In this document: piece by piece, positions 31,743-42,430 of the stretch | Position numbering within the stretch: the stretch's first letter is position 1 | Layout: each line of letters starts with the position of its first letter | DNA from: Curtobacterium pusillum | GTDB lineage: Bacteria; Actinomycetota; Actinomycetes; Actinomycetales; Microbacteriaceae | Assembly (NCBI RefSeq): GCF_007673235.1 | Contig: NZ_VDZH01000001.1 | Coordinates: forward strand, 797,261 to 861,260 | Reading direction: 5' to 3' | Length of the DNA: 64,000 nucleotides | The notes under the pieces: generated by a model | What the model saw: the letters and a program-made list of their open reading frames with translations, nothing else | Databases searched by the model: none | What the model was told of the DNA's origin: nothing | Translations under genes and position numbers: made by a program

Positions 31743-33043
31743 CGGAGTGTTCCGTTCAGGGTGCTGCGGCCGGTCGGGCCGTCGAGGGGGTCACGGCCGG
31801 TCGGGCCGTTCTTGCCGGGGAGGTCGCGCGCGAACGACAGCACGACGCCGATGGCGACGAGCGTCATGATCAGCGCCGACCCACCGGCCGAGATGAGTGG
31901 GAGGGGCACTCCGAGGACGGGCAGCAGGCCGAGGACCACGGCGATGTTCACGAGCGCCTGGCCGATGATCCAGGCGAGGATGCCGCCCGTGACGGTCTTC
32001 ACGAACGGGTCCTTCGACTGCCGGATGACCTTGATCATGCTCACGGCGAGCACCACGAAGAGCGCGAGGACGACGACGGCGCCGATGAGCCCGAGTTCCT
32101 CGCCGATGATCGCGAAGATGTAGTCGTTGTCCGCCTCGGGCAGCCAGGACCACTTCGCCTTCGAGTTGCCGAGCCCGACGCCGAACACGCCGCCGGACGC
32201 GAGCGCCCACATGCCGTGCACGGGCTGCCAGCACAGGTCGGCGTACTGGTTCGAGTCCGTGCAGCCGGAGAGCCAGGCGCTGATGCGGACCTGGCGGGAC
32301 GCCGACGCCATCGTGACGAACGGCAGCAGCACGGCCATCGCGACCACGCCGACGAGCAGGTGCTTCGCTCGGGCCCCGCCGACGTAGAGCGCGCCGAGCA
32401 CGAGGATGAGCATGATCATCGCCGTGCCCTGGTCGCCACCGAGGATCACCAGCCCGAGGGACAGGAGCGAGGCGATCCCGACCGGGATGAAGACCTCTTT
32501 CCAGTCGTCGAGCTTGTCCCGCTTGACGTACATGATCGCGCCGATGCCGAGCACCAGTCCGAGCTTGACGACCTCGGACGGCTGCGCGGTGAACGAGCCG
32601 ATGCCGATCCAGTTCCGGTTGCCCTGCACGTCGATGCCGAGCGGCGTGTACACGAGCAGCTGGAGTGCGAGGGCCGCGCCGAGCAGCCGCATCGCCCACT
32701 TCCGCCAGAGCCGCGCGGGCACCCGGCTGACGATGAGCATGAGGGGCACGCCGAGGACGGCGTACAGGCCCTGACGGGACGCCGCGCCGAAGAAGTCGTG
32801 CGTCGCGGCGTACTGCTCGACGCTCGACGACGACAGCACCATGACGACGCCGAAGACGACGAGGAAGAGCGTCACGCCGAGGATCGTGTAGAAGGTGCTC
32901 GACTCGGCGACGAAGACGTTCTTGACGGCGACGACGGCGCGGTTCGTGGTGCGGGTGGGCGCGGCTCCCGTGCCCGTGCCCGACGTCGTCCGAGCGCCCC
33001 GGTCGTGGCCGTTACGCCCCTGCGGAAGATCCGTCGTCGCCAT
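31739..33043 (-). CDS. ftsW: Septal peptidoglycan glycosyltransferase FtsW
   Basis: SEDS-family polymerase that works with FtsI, 434 residues and ten membrane helices. Marks include [30 protein letters not shown] and [14 protein letters not shown] cysteine pair, [11 protein letters not shown], lies in the large extracellular loop. ATG 33043 is chosen because GGGAGG lies 8 nt upstream and the preceding frame is Arg-rich nonsense. This start lies 32 nt inside murD, so it is initiated within murD and not by the usual 4-nt overlap. The N-terminal 40 residues are a Thr/Gly-rich cytoplasmic tail. Confidence 0.95.
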   Translation of the reverse strand: MATTDLPQGRNGHDRGARTTSGTGTGAAPTRTTNRAVVAVKNVFVAESSTFYTILGVTLFLVVFGVVMVLSSSSVEQYAATHDFFGAASRQGLYAVLGVPLMLIVSRVPARLWRKWAMRLLGAALALQLLVYTPLGIDVQGNRNWIGIGSFTAQPSEVVKLGLVLGIGAIMYVKRDKLDDWKEVFIPVGIASLLSLGLVILGGDQGTAMIMLILVLGALYVGGARAKHLLVGVVAMAVLLPFVTMASASRQVRISAWLSGCTDSNQYADLCWQPVHGMWALASGGVFGVGLGNSKAKWSWLPEADNDYIFAIIGEELGLIGAVVVLALFVVLAVSMIKVIRQSKDPFVKTVTGGILAWIIGQALVNIAVVLGLLPVLGVPLPLISAGGSALIMTLVAIGVVLSFARDLPGKNGPTGRDPLDGPTGRSTLNGTLR

Positions 33044-34574
33044 CGGCGTTGCCTCCCAGGTGCTCGTGGACCGCGGCCGCGAAGCGCTCGCCCCGGTCCG
33101 CGTAGGAGCCGAACTGGTCGAACGACGCCGCGGCGGGGGCGAGGAGGACCGTGTCGCCCGGCCTCGCGACCGATGCGGCATGCCGGACCGCCTCGGGCAT
33201 GACCTGATCAGTGTCCGCTGCTTCGACCTGCAGGACGGGCACCCCGGGCGCGTGTCGCGCGAATGCCTCGAGCACGGGGCCGCGGTCGGTGCCGATCACC
33301 ACGACGGCACGGACGTCCGGACCGAACCGCTCAACGAGCCCGTCGACGTCGACGCCCTTGAACAGGCCCCCGACGATCCAGACGACCGTGTCGAAGGACG
33401 CGAGCGACGCCGTGGCCGCGTGCGGGTTCGTCGCCTTCGAGTCGTCGACCCAGGTGATGCCCTCGGCGGTGGCGACGAGCTCGGTGCGGTGGTGGTCCGC
33501 ACGGAAGCCCTGCACGGCCGACCGGATCGCGCTCGGCTGCACGGCGGCGGCACGGGCGAGCGCTGCGGCGGCGAGGACGTTCATCGTCATGTGCGGGCTG
33601 GCGAGACCGGCCTGCTCGAGGTCGGCGACGGTCGCGAGCTCGAGTGCGCTGCTCTGCCGGTTCTCGGCGAAGGCGCGGTCGCACAGGACGTCCTCGACCA
33701 CCCCGACGTCGCCGGGCGCGGGGATGCCCGGGCCGAAGCCCACCGCACGGCAGCCCTCGACGACGTCGGCTTCCTCGACCATGTGCCGGGTGACCTCGTC
33801 GGTCGTGTTGTAGACGCACGCCATCACGGTGCGCTCGTAGACCTTGGCCTTCGCGGCGCGGTATGCCTCGGCGGAGCCGTGCCACTCGAGGTGGTCGTCG
33901 GCGATGTTCAGGCACGCACTGGCGAGGGGCACCACGGCGCCGTCGCCGGACGTCGGCATGTAGTGCAGCTGGTGGCTCGAGAGTTCCACGACGAGGACGT
34001 CGAAGCCGTCCGGGTCGCGGACGACGTCGAGCACGGGCACGCCGATGTTGCCGCAGGACACCGCACGGAGTCCCCCGGCCTCGAACATCGCGGTGGTGAG
34101 CTGCGTCGTGGTCGTCTTGCCGTTCGTGCCGGTGATCGTCACCCACGGGGCGGCGACCGGGCCGCGGACGACCTTGTCGCGCACGCGCCAGGCGAGCTCG
34201 ATGTCACCCCAGACGGTGCTGTTCGCGACGGACCACTGCACGGTGGCGTTGTGCGGCGGTAGGCCGGGCGACACGACGACGACGTCCGGCGCCTGCGTCT
34301 GGAGCGCGACGGGCACGGAGTCCAGCGGCGTCTGCACGAACTGCGCACCGATCACGTCGAGCAGCTCGACGCTGTCCGACGGGGCGTCGGTCGAGTAGAC
34401 CGTCACCGCGCTGCCGAGCTCCACGAGGGTGTCGGCGACTGAGAACCCGGTGGCGCCGAGGCCGAGGACCGCGACGTTCAGGCCCTTCCAGCCCTCGGCG
34501 TACCAGCTGTCGAGACCTTCCAGGCGGGCGTCAACCAACTCGTGCGATCCATTCCAGGTAGAAGAGTCCGACAC
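33012..34574 (-). CDS. murD: UDP-N-acetylmuramoylalanine--D-glutamate ligase
   Basis: Adds D-Glu to the muropeptide precursor, about 500-520 residues. [17 protein letters not shown] binds [17 protein letters not shown] is the P-loop, and [11 protein letters not shown] and [12 protein letters not shown] complete the ligase. The start is uncertain: GTG 34574 gives a 44-nt overlap with mraY and has no clear SD, while TTG 34538 gives an 8-nt overlap and an N-terminus ([12 protein letters not shown]) closer to the conserved start. The longer form is listed. The 3' end contains the ftsW ribosome-binding site. Confidence 0.93.
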   Translation of the reverse strand: MSDSSTWNGSHELVDARLEGLDSWYAEGWKGLNVAVLGLGATGFSVADTLVELGSAVTVYSTDAPSDSVELLDVIGAQFVQTPLDSVPVALQTQAPDVVVVSPGLPPHNATVQWSVANSTVWGDIELAWRVRDKVVRGPVAAPWVTITGTNGKTTTTQLTTAMFEAGGLRAVSCGNIGVPVLDVVRDPDGFDVLVVELSSHQLHYMPTSGDGAVVPLASACLNIADDHLEWHGSAEAYRAAKAKVYERTVMACVYNTTDEVTRHMVEEADVVEGCRAVGFGPGIPAPGDVGVVEDVLCDRAFAENRQSSALELATVADLEQAGLASPHMTMNVLAAAALARAAAVQPSAIRSAVQGFRADHHRTELVATAEGITWVDDSKATNPHAATASLASFDTVVWIVGGLFKGVDVDGLVERFGPDVRAVVVIGTDRGPVLEAFARHAPGVPVLQVEAADTDQVMPEAVRHAASVARPGDTVLLAPAAASFDQFGSYADRGERFAAAVHEHLGGNADGDDGSSAGA

Positions 34575-35634
34575 CCGCGGCGACGCAGAGTCCCGCGATG
34601 ATCCAGAACCGGACGACGACCGTCACCTCGGCCCACCCCTTCAGCTCGAAGTGGTGGTGGAGGGGACTCATCCGGAAGATCCGCTTGCCGTGGGTGATCT
34701 TGAAGTACGCCCGCTGCAGGATGACCGAGCCGGTGACGATGAAGAACAGGCCGCCGATGAGGACGAGCAGGAGCTCGGTGCGGCTGAGGATCGCCAGGCC
34801 GGCGAGGGCACCGCCGAGGCCGAGCGAGCCGGTGTCGCCGAGGAAGATCTGCGCCGGTGAGGTGTTGTACCAGAGGAAGCCGATCAGGCCACCGCAGACC
34901 GCCGCCGCGACGACCGCGAGGTCGAGCGGGTTCGTCACCGTGTAGCAGGCGTGCTCGGTGCTGGCGTCGAGACGCGCGCCGCCGCAGATCTGGTTCGACT
35001 GCCAGAACCCGATGATCACGTACGACCCGATCGCCAGGATGCTCGACCCGGTGGCGAGGCCGTCGAGGCCGTCCGCCACGTTGACGCCGTTCGACGTCGA
35101 GACCGTCAGCAGGACGATCCAGGCCAGGAACAGGATGGTGCCGATCACGGTGCCGAGCGCCATGAAGTCGAGCCACGGGATGTCCCGGATCGCCGACACC
35201 ATGGTCGACGCCGGCGGCTTGCCGTTCGCGGTCGGGACGACGAGCGCCACTGTCGCGAAGATCACGCCGACGATCACCTGCCCGAGCACCTTCGCCCAGC
35301 CGCCGAGCCCGAGGCTCCGCTGGCGCCGGACCTTGAGGAAGTCGTCGATGAAGCCGACGAACCCGAGGCCGACCATCAGGAACAGCACGAGCAGCCCGGA
35401 CAGCGTGATCGAGTCACGGCCGACCAGGTGCCCGACGAAGTAGCCGAGCACCGCACCGATGATGAGGACGATGCCGCCCATCGTCGCCGTGCCGCGCTTC
35501 GTGTGGTGCGACTGCGGGCCGTCGTCGCGGATGAACTGTCCCCAGCCGAGGCGGTGGAACAGCTTGATGAACAGCGGCGTGAGCAGCAGTGTGAACACCA
35601 GCGACACGGCGCCGGCGATCAGGAGGGCGATCAT
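34531..35634 (-). CDS. mraY: Phospho-MurNAc-pentapeptide transferase
   Basis: Integral membrane enzyme that makes lipid I by transferring phospho-MurNAc-pentapeptide to undecaprenyl phosphate, 367 residues and ten helices. Motifs: [55 protein letters not shown] and the cytoplasmic His-rich loop [17 protein letters not shown] 35634 overlaps the murF stop (ATGA). An extra loop with a cysteine pair ([19 protein letters not shown]) interrupts the extracytoplasmic region, seen in other actinobacteria. Confidence 0.97.
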   Translation of the reverse strand: MIALLIAGAVSLVFTLLLTPLFIKLFHRLGWGQFIRDDGPQSHHTKRGTATMGGIVLIIGAVLGYFVGHLVGRDSITLSGLLVLFLMVGLGFVGFIDDFLKVRRQRSLGLGGWAKVLGQVIVGVIFATVALVVPTANGKPPASTMVSAIRDIPWLDFMALGTVIGTILFLAWIVLLTVSTSNGVNVADGLDGLATGSSILAIGSYVIIGFWQSNQICGGARLDASTEHACYTVTNPLDLAVVAAAVCGGLIGFLWYNTSPAQIFLGDTGSLGLGGALAGLAILSRTELLLVLIGGLFFIVTGSVILQRAYFKITHGKRIFRMSPLHHHFELKGWAEVTVVVRFWIIAGLCVAAGVGLFYLEWIARVG

Positions 35635-37166
35635 TCGGTGACACCTCCGAGGCGGTCGCCGAGGAATCGCAGTTCGGCGGACTTCGAGGACTTGACGAGG
35701 ACCACGTCGCCGGGGCGGAGCATGTCCTGCACGGAGTGGACGGCGTCGTCGACGTCCTCGATGAACACGGACTCGCCGTCCCACGATCCCTCGAGGGTGG
35801 CGGCCTGGTGGATCGGCAGGGCGGCGCGGCCGACGACCACGAGCTGCCCGATGCCGAGACGGACGACGAGCCGGCCGATGCGGTCGTGCTCCTCCGTCGA
35901 GAACTCCCCGAGCTCGGCCATCTCGCCGAGCACGGCGACGGTCCGCTCCCCCGGGCGCACGATCTGCGCGAGGGTGCGCAGTGCTGCCGCGGTGGAGTCG
36001 GGGGAAGCGTTGTACGCGTCGTTGATGATCGTGACGCCCTCCGGGCCGCCCTGGAGGAGCTCCATGCGCCAGCGCTCGGCGCGCGTCATCGACGCGAGCG
36101 CCGCTGCGCCGGTGGCGAGGGGGACGCCCCACAGGTGGGCCACCGTGAGCGCGGCGGACGCGTTCATGGCGTGGTGCTCACCCAGGATCGCGAGGCGGAC
36201 GTCGACGGTCTCGGGAAGGTGATCCGTGCCTCTCCCCACCGGCACGGCCGGCTCGCCGCTGGCGCGTCGATCCGGAACCGGCGGCGTGGGCCCCGGCCGG
36301 GTCGCGTCCGTCGGACGGTCGCCTTCCTGGCTGACGGGAGGCGCGGTGAGGGTGAAGCGGGTGCCGCTGCGGTCCGTCTCGATGCCGGTGATGCGGTAGT
36401 CGGCGTCCGCCGACGTGCCGAAGCCGACCACCCGGGCGGCCGTCAGGTCGCGCATCGACGCGACGCGGTCGTCGTCCACGTTCAGGAGCGCCGTCGCTGT
36501 GGCCGGCAGGTCGGTGACCATCTCCGACTTCGCGCGCTGCGTCGCCTCGATGCCACCGAACTCGCCGGCGTGCGCGAGGCCCACCTTGAGGACGACCCCG
36601 GTGTCGGGCTCGGCGATCGAGACGAGCTTGGCGATGTGGCCGACGCCGCTCGCCCCCATCTCGACGACCAGGTAGCGGGTGTCGTGCGTGATCCGCAGCA
36701 TCGAGATCGGCGCGCCGACGTGGTTGTTGAACGACCCCTGGGGCGCGACGGTCTCGCCGTGCTGCTCGAGGATCGTGCGGAGCATGTTCTTCGTGCTCGT
36801 CTTGCCGTTCGAGCCGGTGATGCCGACGACCTTGAGTGCTCCGCCGGCGCGGACACGGGAGACGACCTCGTGCGCGAGCGCGGCGAGGGCCTCGTAGCCG
36901 TCGCCGACGACGATCTGGGCGGTCCGTGCGTCGTCCGGCAGGTCGACGGCGCGTTCGGTGATCACGAGCGCGGCGCCCGCCTGCACGGCGTTCGGCACGA
37001 AGCGGTGTCCGTCGGTCTCCTCGCCGAGCAGCGCGAAGAACACGCTGCCCTCGCCCACGAGGCGCGAGTCGGTCTCCACCGAGCCGTCCACGACGCGCTC
37101 CGGCGCGCCGCTGAGGAGCTCGCCGCCGATCGCGGTGGCGATCTCGGCGAGGGTCAGGGCGATCAT
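35631..37166 (-). CDS. murF: UDP-MurNAc-tripeptide--D-Ala-D-Ala ligase
   Basis: Adds D-Ala-D-Ala to complete the UDP-MurNAc-pentapeptide, 511 residues. [17 protein letters not shown] is the P-loop, [26 protein letters not shown] and [11 protein letters not shown] are the family marks. A Pro/Arg-rich insertion of about 40 residues (around residues 295-335, including [16 protein letters not shown]) sits between the central and C-terminal domains, beyond the usual ~460-residue length. ATG 37166 overlaps the murE stop (ATGA). Confidence 0.96.
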   Translation of the reverse strand: MIALTLAEIATAIGGELLSGAPERVVDGSVETDSRLVGEGSVFFALLGEETDGHRFVPNAVQAGAALVITERAVDLPDDARTAQIVVGDGYEALAALAHEVVSRVRAGGALKVVGITGSNGKTSTKNMLRTILEQHGETVAPQGSFNNHVGAPISMLRITHDTRYLVVEMGASGVGHIAKLVSIAEPDTGVVLKVGLAHAGEFGGIEATQRAKSEMVTDLPATATALLNVDDDRVASMRDLTAARVVGFGTSADADYRITGIETDRSGTRFTLTAPPVSQEGDRPTDATRPGPTPPVPDRRASGEPAVPVGRGTDHLPETVDVRLAILGEHHAMNASAALTVAHLWGVPLATGAAALASMTRAERWRMELLQGGPEGVTIINDAYNASPDSTAAALRTLAQIVRPGERTVAVLGEMAELGEFSTEEHDRIGRLVVRLGIGQLVVVGRAALPIHQAATLEGSWDGESVFIEDVDDAVHSVQDMLRPGDVVLVKSSKSAELRFLGDRLGGVTE

Positions 37167-38815
37167 CGGGTGCCTTCGGTGCGGGTGTGGTCGGCCGGAC
37201 CGGAGTTCGGCTCCCAACCGGCCTCGCGCAGGGCCTGGCGGGCCTCGTCGCGTGCCGAGTAGGGCGTGCGGACACCCTGGATGTCGCGGTAGTCCTGGTG
37301 GCCGGGGCCGGCCCAGAGGATCGAGTCGCCCTCGCCGAGCAGGCCGACGGCCGTGCGGATCGCGGCCTCGGGCGGGCTGACCTCGTGGATCTCGTGCTCC
37401 GGGAACGCGGCGCGTGCGGCGTCGACCAGGGTCTTCCGGATGGATGCGGCGTCCTCGAAGCGGGGGTGGTGGTCCGTGACGACGAGGATGTCGGATCCGG
37501 CTGCGGCGATGCGGGCCATGTCGGCACGCTTCGTCTTGTCGCGGTCGCCGTCGGCGCCGAACAGCATGAGCACCTTGCCGGACGTGAACTGCCGGACGGC
37601 CGCGAGGGTGTTCTCGAACGCGTCGGGGCTGTGCCCGAAGTCGACGTAGACGCTCGGGCCGTGGTCGCCCGAGACACGCTCGGTGCGGCCGGGCAGGTAG
37701 CACTCGATGGCGCTCGTCCGCTCGTCGCGCTGCTCGCGCTCGTCCTCGTCCGGGTAGCGGCGGTGGTTCGTCTCGAGCGCGTGCGCGATGGCGCCCAGCT
37801 CGAAACCGCCCTCGACGAGCATGACGATCGCCAGCGCGGCGTTCGCGGCCATGTGCCAGCCGATGAGGGGCACACGGGTGGTGAGCTCGCGACCCTCGGG
37901 CCCGGTCAGGCGGAACTCGGTGTACGCGGCGTGGGCCTCGACGATGTCGACGTGCCACTCGGCCTCGACGTCGGGGTGGACCGTGATGGTCGTGACCGGG
38001 ATGCGGGAGTCCTGCACCACGCGGTGGCCCCAGTCGGTGTCCAGCGAGACGACGCCGCGGCGGGCGTGCTCGGGCTGGAACAGCGGGAGCTTCGCCTGGT
38101 AGTACTCCTCCATGTCGGCGTAGTCGTCGAGGTGGTCGTGCGACAGGTTCGTGAACGCCGCGACGTCGAAGACGATGCCGTCCACCCGGTGGCGGCTGAG
38201 GGCCTGCGCGCTCACCTCGACGGCGACCGCGCGCACCTCGCTCTCGCGCATCCGGGCGAGGAGCGCGTGCATCTCGCTGGCCTCGGGCGTGGTCAGGCGG
38301 CTCGTGACGCTGAGCGTGCCGATGTGGCGCTCCGCCGTCGAGCTGAGGCCGGTGACGAGGCCGAGCTGCTTGAGGATCCCCTCGAGGATGTACGACGTGC
38401 TCGTCTTGCCGTTCGTGCCGGTGACGGCGAACAGCTGCGGCAGGTCGGTCGCCTCGTCCGGGTGGGTGCGGTAGACCCACGCCGAGACGTCACCCAGCGC
38501 CGCACGGGGGTCGTCGACGACGAGCACGGGCAGACCGGCGGCCTGGGCGTGCTCCACACCGGCGTCGTCGGTGAGGACGGCGACCGCGCCGCGCTCGGCG
38601 GCCTCGGCCGAGAACTCCGCGCCGTGCCGGTTCGCACCGTGCACGCCGACGAAGAGGTCACCCGGCTGCACCTCGGCGGCGCTCAGGGTGACACCGGTCG
38701 TCTCGACGGCGTCGACCGAGCCGACGACTCGCAGACCGAACGCGTTCGCGAGTTCGGCCACGGCCCTCGGGGTCGGGTGTTCGGGTCGGAGGACCGGGGG
38801 GATCCGTGCGGACAA
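37163..38815 (-). CDS. murE: UDP-MurNAc-L-Ala-D-Glu ligase MurE, atypical substrate loop
   Basis: Adds the third amino acid of the stem peptide, 550 residues from TTG 38815 (AGGAAGAAGGAG upstream, 14 nt after ftsI). P-loop VTGTNGKTST lies at residues 131-140 and the carbamylated Lys is in EEYYQAKLPLF. The loop that reads DNPR in meso-DAP ligases is HHPR here (residues 449-452 in VTDHHPRFED). Microbacteriaceae have B-type peptidoglycan with residues such as L-homoserine, L-diaminobutyrate, L-Orn or L-Lys at position 3, so a non-DAP substrate is the natural reading. Which one cannot be told from sequence. Confidence 0.95.
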   Translation of the reverse strand: MSARIPPVLRPEHPTPRAVAELANAFGLRVVGSVDAVETTGVTLSAAEVQPGDLFVGVHGANRHGAEFSAEAAERGAVAVLTDDAGVEHAQAAGLPVLVVDDPRAALGDVSAWVYRTHPDEATDLPQLFAVTGTNGKTSTSYILEGILKQLGLVTGLSSTAERHIGTLSVTSRLTTPEASEMHALLARMRESEVRAVAVEVSAQALSRHRVDGIVFDVAAFTNLSHDHLDDYADMEEYYQAKLPLFQPEHARRGVVSLDTDWGHRVVQDSRIPVTTITVHPDVEAEWHVDIVEAHAAYTEFRLTGPEGRELTTRVPLIGWHMAANAALAIVMLVEGGFELGAIAHALETNHRRYPDEDEREQRDERTSAIECYLPGRTERVSGDHGPSVYVDFGHSPDAFENTLAAVRQFTSGKVLMLFGADGDRDKTKRADMARIAAAGSDILVVTDHHPRFEDAASIRKTLVDAARAAFPEHEIHEVSPPEAAIRTAVGLLGEGDSILWAGPGHQDYRDIQGVRTPYSARDEARQALREAGWEPNSGPADHTRTEGTR

Positions 38816-38829
38816 GTGCTCCTTCTTCC

Positions 38830-40599
38830 TCACCACGTGGTCGGGTAGGTCTTCGCCGGCGTCGTGGAGGGGGCTACTCGGTACTTCTCGAGCACCTGGG
38901 ACATGAGAGTTCGGAACGCCGGAGCCGCTCCGCTGGACCACTTGTTGGCCTGCGGCTTCGTGAACGTCACCGTGACAACATACTGGGGGTCCTCTGCGGG
39001 TGCCATTCCGGCCACCGAGGTGATGCGCTGTCCGCCGTAGCCCTTCGACCCCTCGGCGACCTCGGCGGTGCCCGTCTTCGCGGCGATGTTGTAGCCGGAG
39101 ATCGGCTTCATCCCCACGAGCGTGCCGCCCGTGACCACGCTCTGCAGCATGTCGGTGACCTGGGTCGCGGCGTTCGCGGACACCACGCGCGTCGGCTGCA
39201 CGTCGGGCGCGTCGATCGTCTTGCCGTCGGCCGTCTCGCAGCCCTTCACGAAGTGCAGCGGGATCCGGACACCGTCGTTGGCGATGGTCTGGAAGATGCT
39301 CGCGACCTGGACCGCGGTCGTCGAGATGCCCTGTCCGAACATCGAGTTGATGTTCGTCTGCTGGTCCCAGTTCGGGCTCGTGCCGTAGTCCATCGACGGC
39401 TGGCCCGGGTAGTCGATCGCGGACTCGGGCTGGAACAGGCCGAACTTCTTCATGTAGTCGTACCGCTGCTGGGCGGTGAGGCGCTCCCCGAGCTCGGTGA
39501 TGCCGACGTTCGACGAGTTCTGCAGGATGCCCGTCAGGGTGAGGTTCTCGGTCGCGTGGAACTCGGAGTCGTGGATCGACCCGCCCCACGGGAACGACCG
39601 CGAGTACGGGACGACCGCCTGGTCGGTCGGACTCGACTTGCCCTGGTCGATGAGCGCCGCCGCGATCGCCGCCTTGATCGTCGATCCCGGTTCGTAGGAC
39701 GCGGTCAGCGCCCGTGAACCGAACGCCCCCTTGTCCGTGGTGGCGTCGACGTCGTTCGGGTCCACCGTCGGGTAGTCGGCGACCGCGAGGAGCTCACCCG
39801 TCTTCACGCTCGTGACCGTCGCCGTGGCGGACTCCGCCTGCAGCGACTTCGCGGCGGACGCGATCGTCTGCTGCGCCATGTACTGCAGGTCGCTGTCGAT
39901 GGTGGTCTCGAGCGTGCCGCCGTCCTTGGCTTCCTTCGTCGTCACGGTGCTGCCGGGGAGCTGGACGCCGTCCTCACCGCGCTCGTACGTCTCGGAGCCG
40001 TTCGCGCCCGCCAGGCACTGGTTGTACGCGTACTCCAGGCCGGCCTGGGCGCCGTCGGTGCCCATGAACCCGGTGATGTTGCCCGTGGTCGCGCCCGTCG
40101 GGTAGGTCCGCGCGGACTGCTGCTCCGGGTACAGCCACGGGATGCCCAGTGCCCGGACCGCCTCGTAGTGCTTCACGTCGAGGCCCTTGACCAGGTACGC
40201 GAAGTCGGACTTCGGGTTCGCCGCGATGTTCTTCTGCATCGTGGCGACGTCCCCGCCCGAGGCCTTCGCCAGGGCCTTCAGCGCCGTGTCGACGGTGACG
40301 TCCTTGACGCGGGACCCGCCGAGCTTGCCCTCGAACTTCTTCACGAGGCGCGGGGCGGTGGTGATGTTGTACCGGGTCACGCTGTCGGCGAGTTCGGTCC
40401 CGTTGCGGTCGACGATCGAACCCCGGGTGCCGTAGATGGTCACCGGGATGCTGCGCTTCGCCTTCGACTGCTCGTTCAGCTCGGCGGCCTGGACCACCTG
40501 GATGTCCACCAGGCGGACCACGAAGACCGCCACGAGGGCGATCACGGCGATCATCACGACGCTGTAGCGCAGTCGTCGGTTGCGGATCGTCTTCGTCAC
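38830..40599 (-). CDS. ftsI: Septal transpeptidase FtsI (class B PBP)
   Basis: Class B penicillin-binding protein cross-linking septal peptidoglycan, 589 residues. Single N-terminal helix (VVMIAVIALVAVFVVRLVDI), a pedestal domain with RGSIVDRNGTELA, then the transpeptidase with the active-site SxxK in EPGSTIK, SSN in ILQNSSNVG and KTGTAE. GTG start at 40599. A 50-bp gap separates it from ftsL. The transpeptidase must accept the unusual B-type stem, whose cross-link starts from D-Glu rather than the third residue. Confidence 0.96.
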   Translation of the reverse strand: MTKTIRNRRLRYSVVMIAVIALVAVFVVRLVDIQVVQAAELNEQSKAKRSIPVTIYGTRGSIVDRNGTELADSVTRYNITTAPRLVKKFEGKLGGSRVKDVTVDTALKALAKASGGDVATMQKNIAANPKSDFAYLVKGLDVKHYEAVRALGIPWLYPEQQSARTYPTGATTGNITGFMGTDGAQAGLEYAYNQCLAGANGSETYERGEDGVQLPGSTVTTKEAKDGGTLETTIDSDLQYMAQQTIASAAKSLQAESATATVTSVKTGELLAVADYPTVDPNDVDATTDKGAFGSRALTASYEPGSTIKAAIAAALIDQGKSSPTDQAVVPYSRSFPWGGSIHDSEFHATENLTLTGILQNSSNVGITELGERLTAQQRYDYMKKFGLFQPESAIDYPGQPSMDYGTSPNWDQQTNINSMFGQGISTTAVQVASIFQTIANDGVRIPLHFVKGCETADGKTIDAPDVQPTRVVSANAATQVTDMLQSVVTGGTLVGMKPISGYNIAAKTGTAEVAEGSKGYGGQRITSVAGMAPAEDPQYVVTVTFTKPQANKWSSGAAPAFRTLMSQVLEKYRVAPSTTPAKTYPTTW

Positions 40600-40649
40600 G
40601 CGGTGCGGTCCTTCCCGGGTGGTGCGTCAGGGTGTCCCGAGCCCGCAGG

Positions 40650-41348
40650 TCACCGGGTGGAGGGTGCCTGGAGCTGGTTCGGGTCGGACTCTACGTCGGT
40701 GGTCGAGGAAGCCCCGCCCGACGCGCTGGCGCCTGCGGTCTTCCCAGCGTCGTCGGTCGTGTCGGCCTTCGAGTCGGTCGTCGTGCCCGTCGTGGCGCCT
40801 GCCGTCGCGTCGCTGCCCGTGGTCGAGCCGCTCTCCTTGCTCGTCGACGTGTCGCCCTGCTTGGCCGCCAGGGGGACGTCGTCCAGGAGCGAGTTCGGCA
40901 CCTGGTTCGAGGTCGCTGCCGTGGCCTGGTCGGCGACCGCCGGGGTCGGCGTGCCGTACACCCGGCCGGTCTTCGGGTCGAGGTACACCGGCGTCGAGTT
41001 CGCGATCATGCCGAGGGCCTGCGCGTTGCGAGCGAGGTTCTGCGGGGAGTCGAGCACACGGAGGTCCTCGGACAGCGACTGCTGCGTGCGGGACAGGTTC
41101 GTCTGCTCGGCGCTCAGCGAGTTGAGCGTGTACGCGCCCTGGCTGAGCACCATGCTGATGCCGAGCTGCGCCAGGAGCAGGATGCCGAGCGCGGCCACCG
41201 CCACGACGGCGTAGGCGATGCGGGGGCGCGCGCGGCGCTGGGCCTTCGACGGCGTGACCTCGACGAGCTCCGGCCGGTCACGACGGGCCGGGCGCGGGGC
41301 ACGGGACGGGACGACGGCGGGGTCGACGAGTGCGAGGTTCGTGCTCAT
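40650..41348 (-). CDS. ftsL: FtsL-like septum protein
   Basis: Bitopic protein in the ftsL position between rsmH and ftsI, 232 residues. Basic cytoplasmic N-terminus, one membrane helix (AYAVVAVAALGILLLAQLGI) and a short extracellular coiled coil (LNSLSAEQTNLSRTQQSLSEDL) ending in LARNAQALGMI, the DivIC/FtsL signature. The last ~110 residues are a Ser/Thr/Gly/Asp-rich disordered tail (for example TTGSDATAGATTGTTTDSKA), far longer than in classic FtsL. The Rv2164c homologue has a similar position. It starts 1 nt after rsmH. Confidence 0.88.
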   Translation of the reverse strand: MSTNLALVDPAVVPSRAPRPARRDRPELVEVTPSKAQRRARPRIAYAVVAVAALGILLLAQLGISMVLSQGAYTLNSLSAEQTNLSRTQQSLSEDLRVLDSPQNLARNAQALGMIANSTPVYLDPKTGRVYGTPTPAVADQATAATSNQVPNSLLDDVPLAAKQGDTSTSKESGSTTGSDATAGATTGTTTDSKADTTDDAGKTAGASASGGASSTTDVESDPNQLQAPSTR

Positions 41349-41349
41349 G

Positions 41350-42324
41350 TCACTTCCGGATCCGCTCGGCCGCGCGCAGGCGCACGGGGGTTGCTCGTGG
41401 GTTGGCGGCGCGTTCGGCCTCGTCGGCCAGTTCCGCGCCCTTGACGATCAGGGAGAAGGTGGGGGCGTGCTCGGGGAGCTCGACGGGCAGGCCGGCGGGA
41501 GCGCTGGACTTCGTCCGCTCCACCAGGGCCCGCTTGACGATGCGGTCCTCGAGCGACTGGTAGGACTCGACGACGATCCGACCGCCCACCGCGATCGAGT
41601 CCAGTGCTGCCGGGATCGCCCGCTCGAGGACGCTCAGCTCCGCGTTGACCTCGATGCGCAGCGCCTGGAAGACGCGCTTGGCGGGGTGTCCCTGCCGCTG
41701 GATCGCCACCGGGGTCGCGTCGTGGAGGACCTGCACCAGGTCGCCGGACATCTCGAACGGCGCCGTGGCTCGACGCTCGACGATCGCCCGGGCGTACCGG
41801 CCCGCGAGCTTCTCCTCGCCGTAGCGCTGGAAGATGCGGCGCAGCTCGCCCTCGTCGTAGGTGGCCAGGACTTCGGCGGCGGTCTGCCCCTCGGTCCGGT
41901 CCATCCGCATGTCGAGCGGGGCGTCCTGGCTGTAGGCGAAGCCGCGCTCGGCCCGGTCGAGCTGCAGCGAGCTGACGCCGAGGTCGAACAGCACGCCGTC
42001 GACGCTCGTGAAGCCCTCGCCCTCGATCGCCTCGACGATGCCGTCGTACACGGTGTGCACCAGGCGGACACGGTCACCGAACCGGGCGAGGCGCTCCCCC
42101 GCGATGCCGAGCGCGTCGGTGTCGCGGTCGAGGCCGATGAGCGTCAGGTCCGGGAACCGCTCGAGCAGCCCCTCGGAGTGGCCACCCATGCCGAGCGTCG
42201 CGTCGACCACGACCTTGCCGGGCCCCTCGAGGGTCGGCGTGAAGAGGCCGACGATGCGCTCGAGCATCACCGGGGTGTGCGGGAACTTCGGCGTCCCGGT
42301 GTCGTTGCTGTCGTTCTCGGCCAT
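41350..42324 (-). CDS. rsmH: 16S rRNA (cytosine-N4)-methyltransferase RsmH
   Basis: Methylates N4 of C1402 in 16S rRNA using SAM, 324 residues. [10 protein letters not shown] starts the conserved part, [12 protein letters not shown] binds SAM, and [22 protein letters not shown] and [15 protein letters not shown] are family marks. ATG 42324 with GAGGGG upstream. The upstream in-frame codons are poorly conserved. It is the second gene of the mra transcript. A small hairpin lies in the 106-bp gap to mraZ. Confidence 0.97.
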   Translation of the reverse strand: MAENDSNDTGTPKFPHTPVMLERIVGLFTPTLEGPGKVVVDATLGMGGHSEGLLERFPDLTLIGLDRDTDALGIAGERLARFGDRVRLVHTVYDGIVEAIEGEGFTSVDGVLFDLGVSSLQLDRAERGFAYSQDAPLDMRMDRTEGQTAAEVLATYDEGELRRIFQRYGEEKLAGRYARAIVERRATAPFEMSGDLVQVLHDATPVAIQRQGHPAKRVFQALRIEVNAELSVLERAIPAALDSIAVGGRIVVESYQSLEDRIVKRALVERTKSSAPAGLPVELPEHAPTFSLIVKGAELADEAERAANPRATPVRLRAAERIRK

Positions 42325-42375
42325 GTGCAGCCCCTCGGCTCCTGGGCCGCGGGTCCGGATCCCCATCCATGCGAC

Positions 42376-42399
42376 CTGACATCGGGGAAGTGATGTCAG
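42376..42399 (-). promoter_or_regulatory. Hairpin between mraZ and rsmH
   Basis: 8-bp perfect stem CTGACATC / GATGTCAG with an 8-nt loop, in the 106-bp mraZ-rsmH gap. It is too AT-balanced to be a strong terminator. It may act as a partial attenuator or RNA-processing site. Confidence 0.4.
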
Positions 42400-42430
42400 G
42401 GCTCCACGGCTGGGAGTCCCGATCCACGGA

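Noticed and set aside
34531-34574. Shorter murD start at TTG 34538
   Set aside because: Plausible and noted in the murD entry, but evidence is split. I kept the longer frame and stated the uncertainty.
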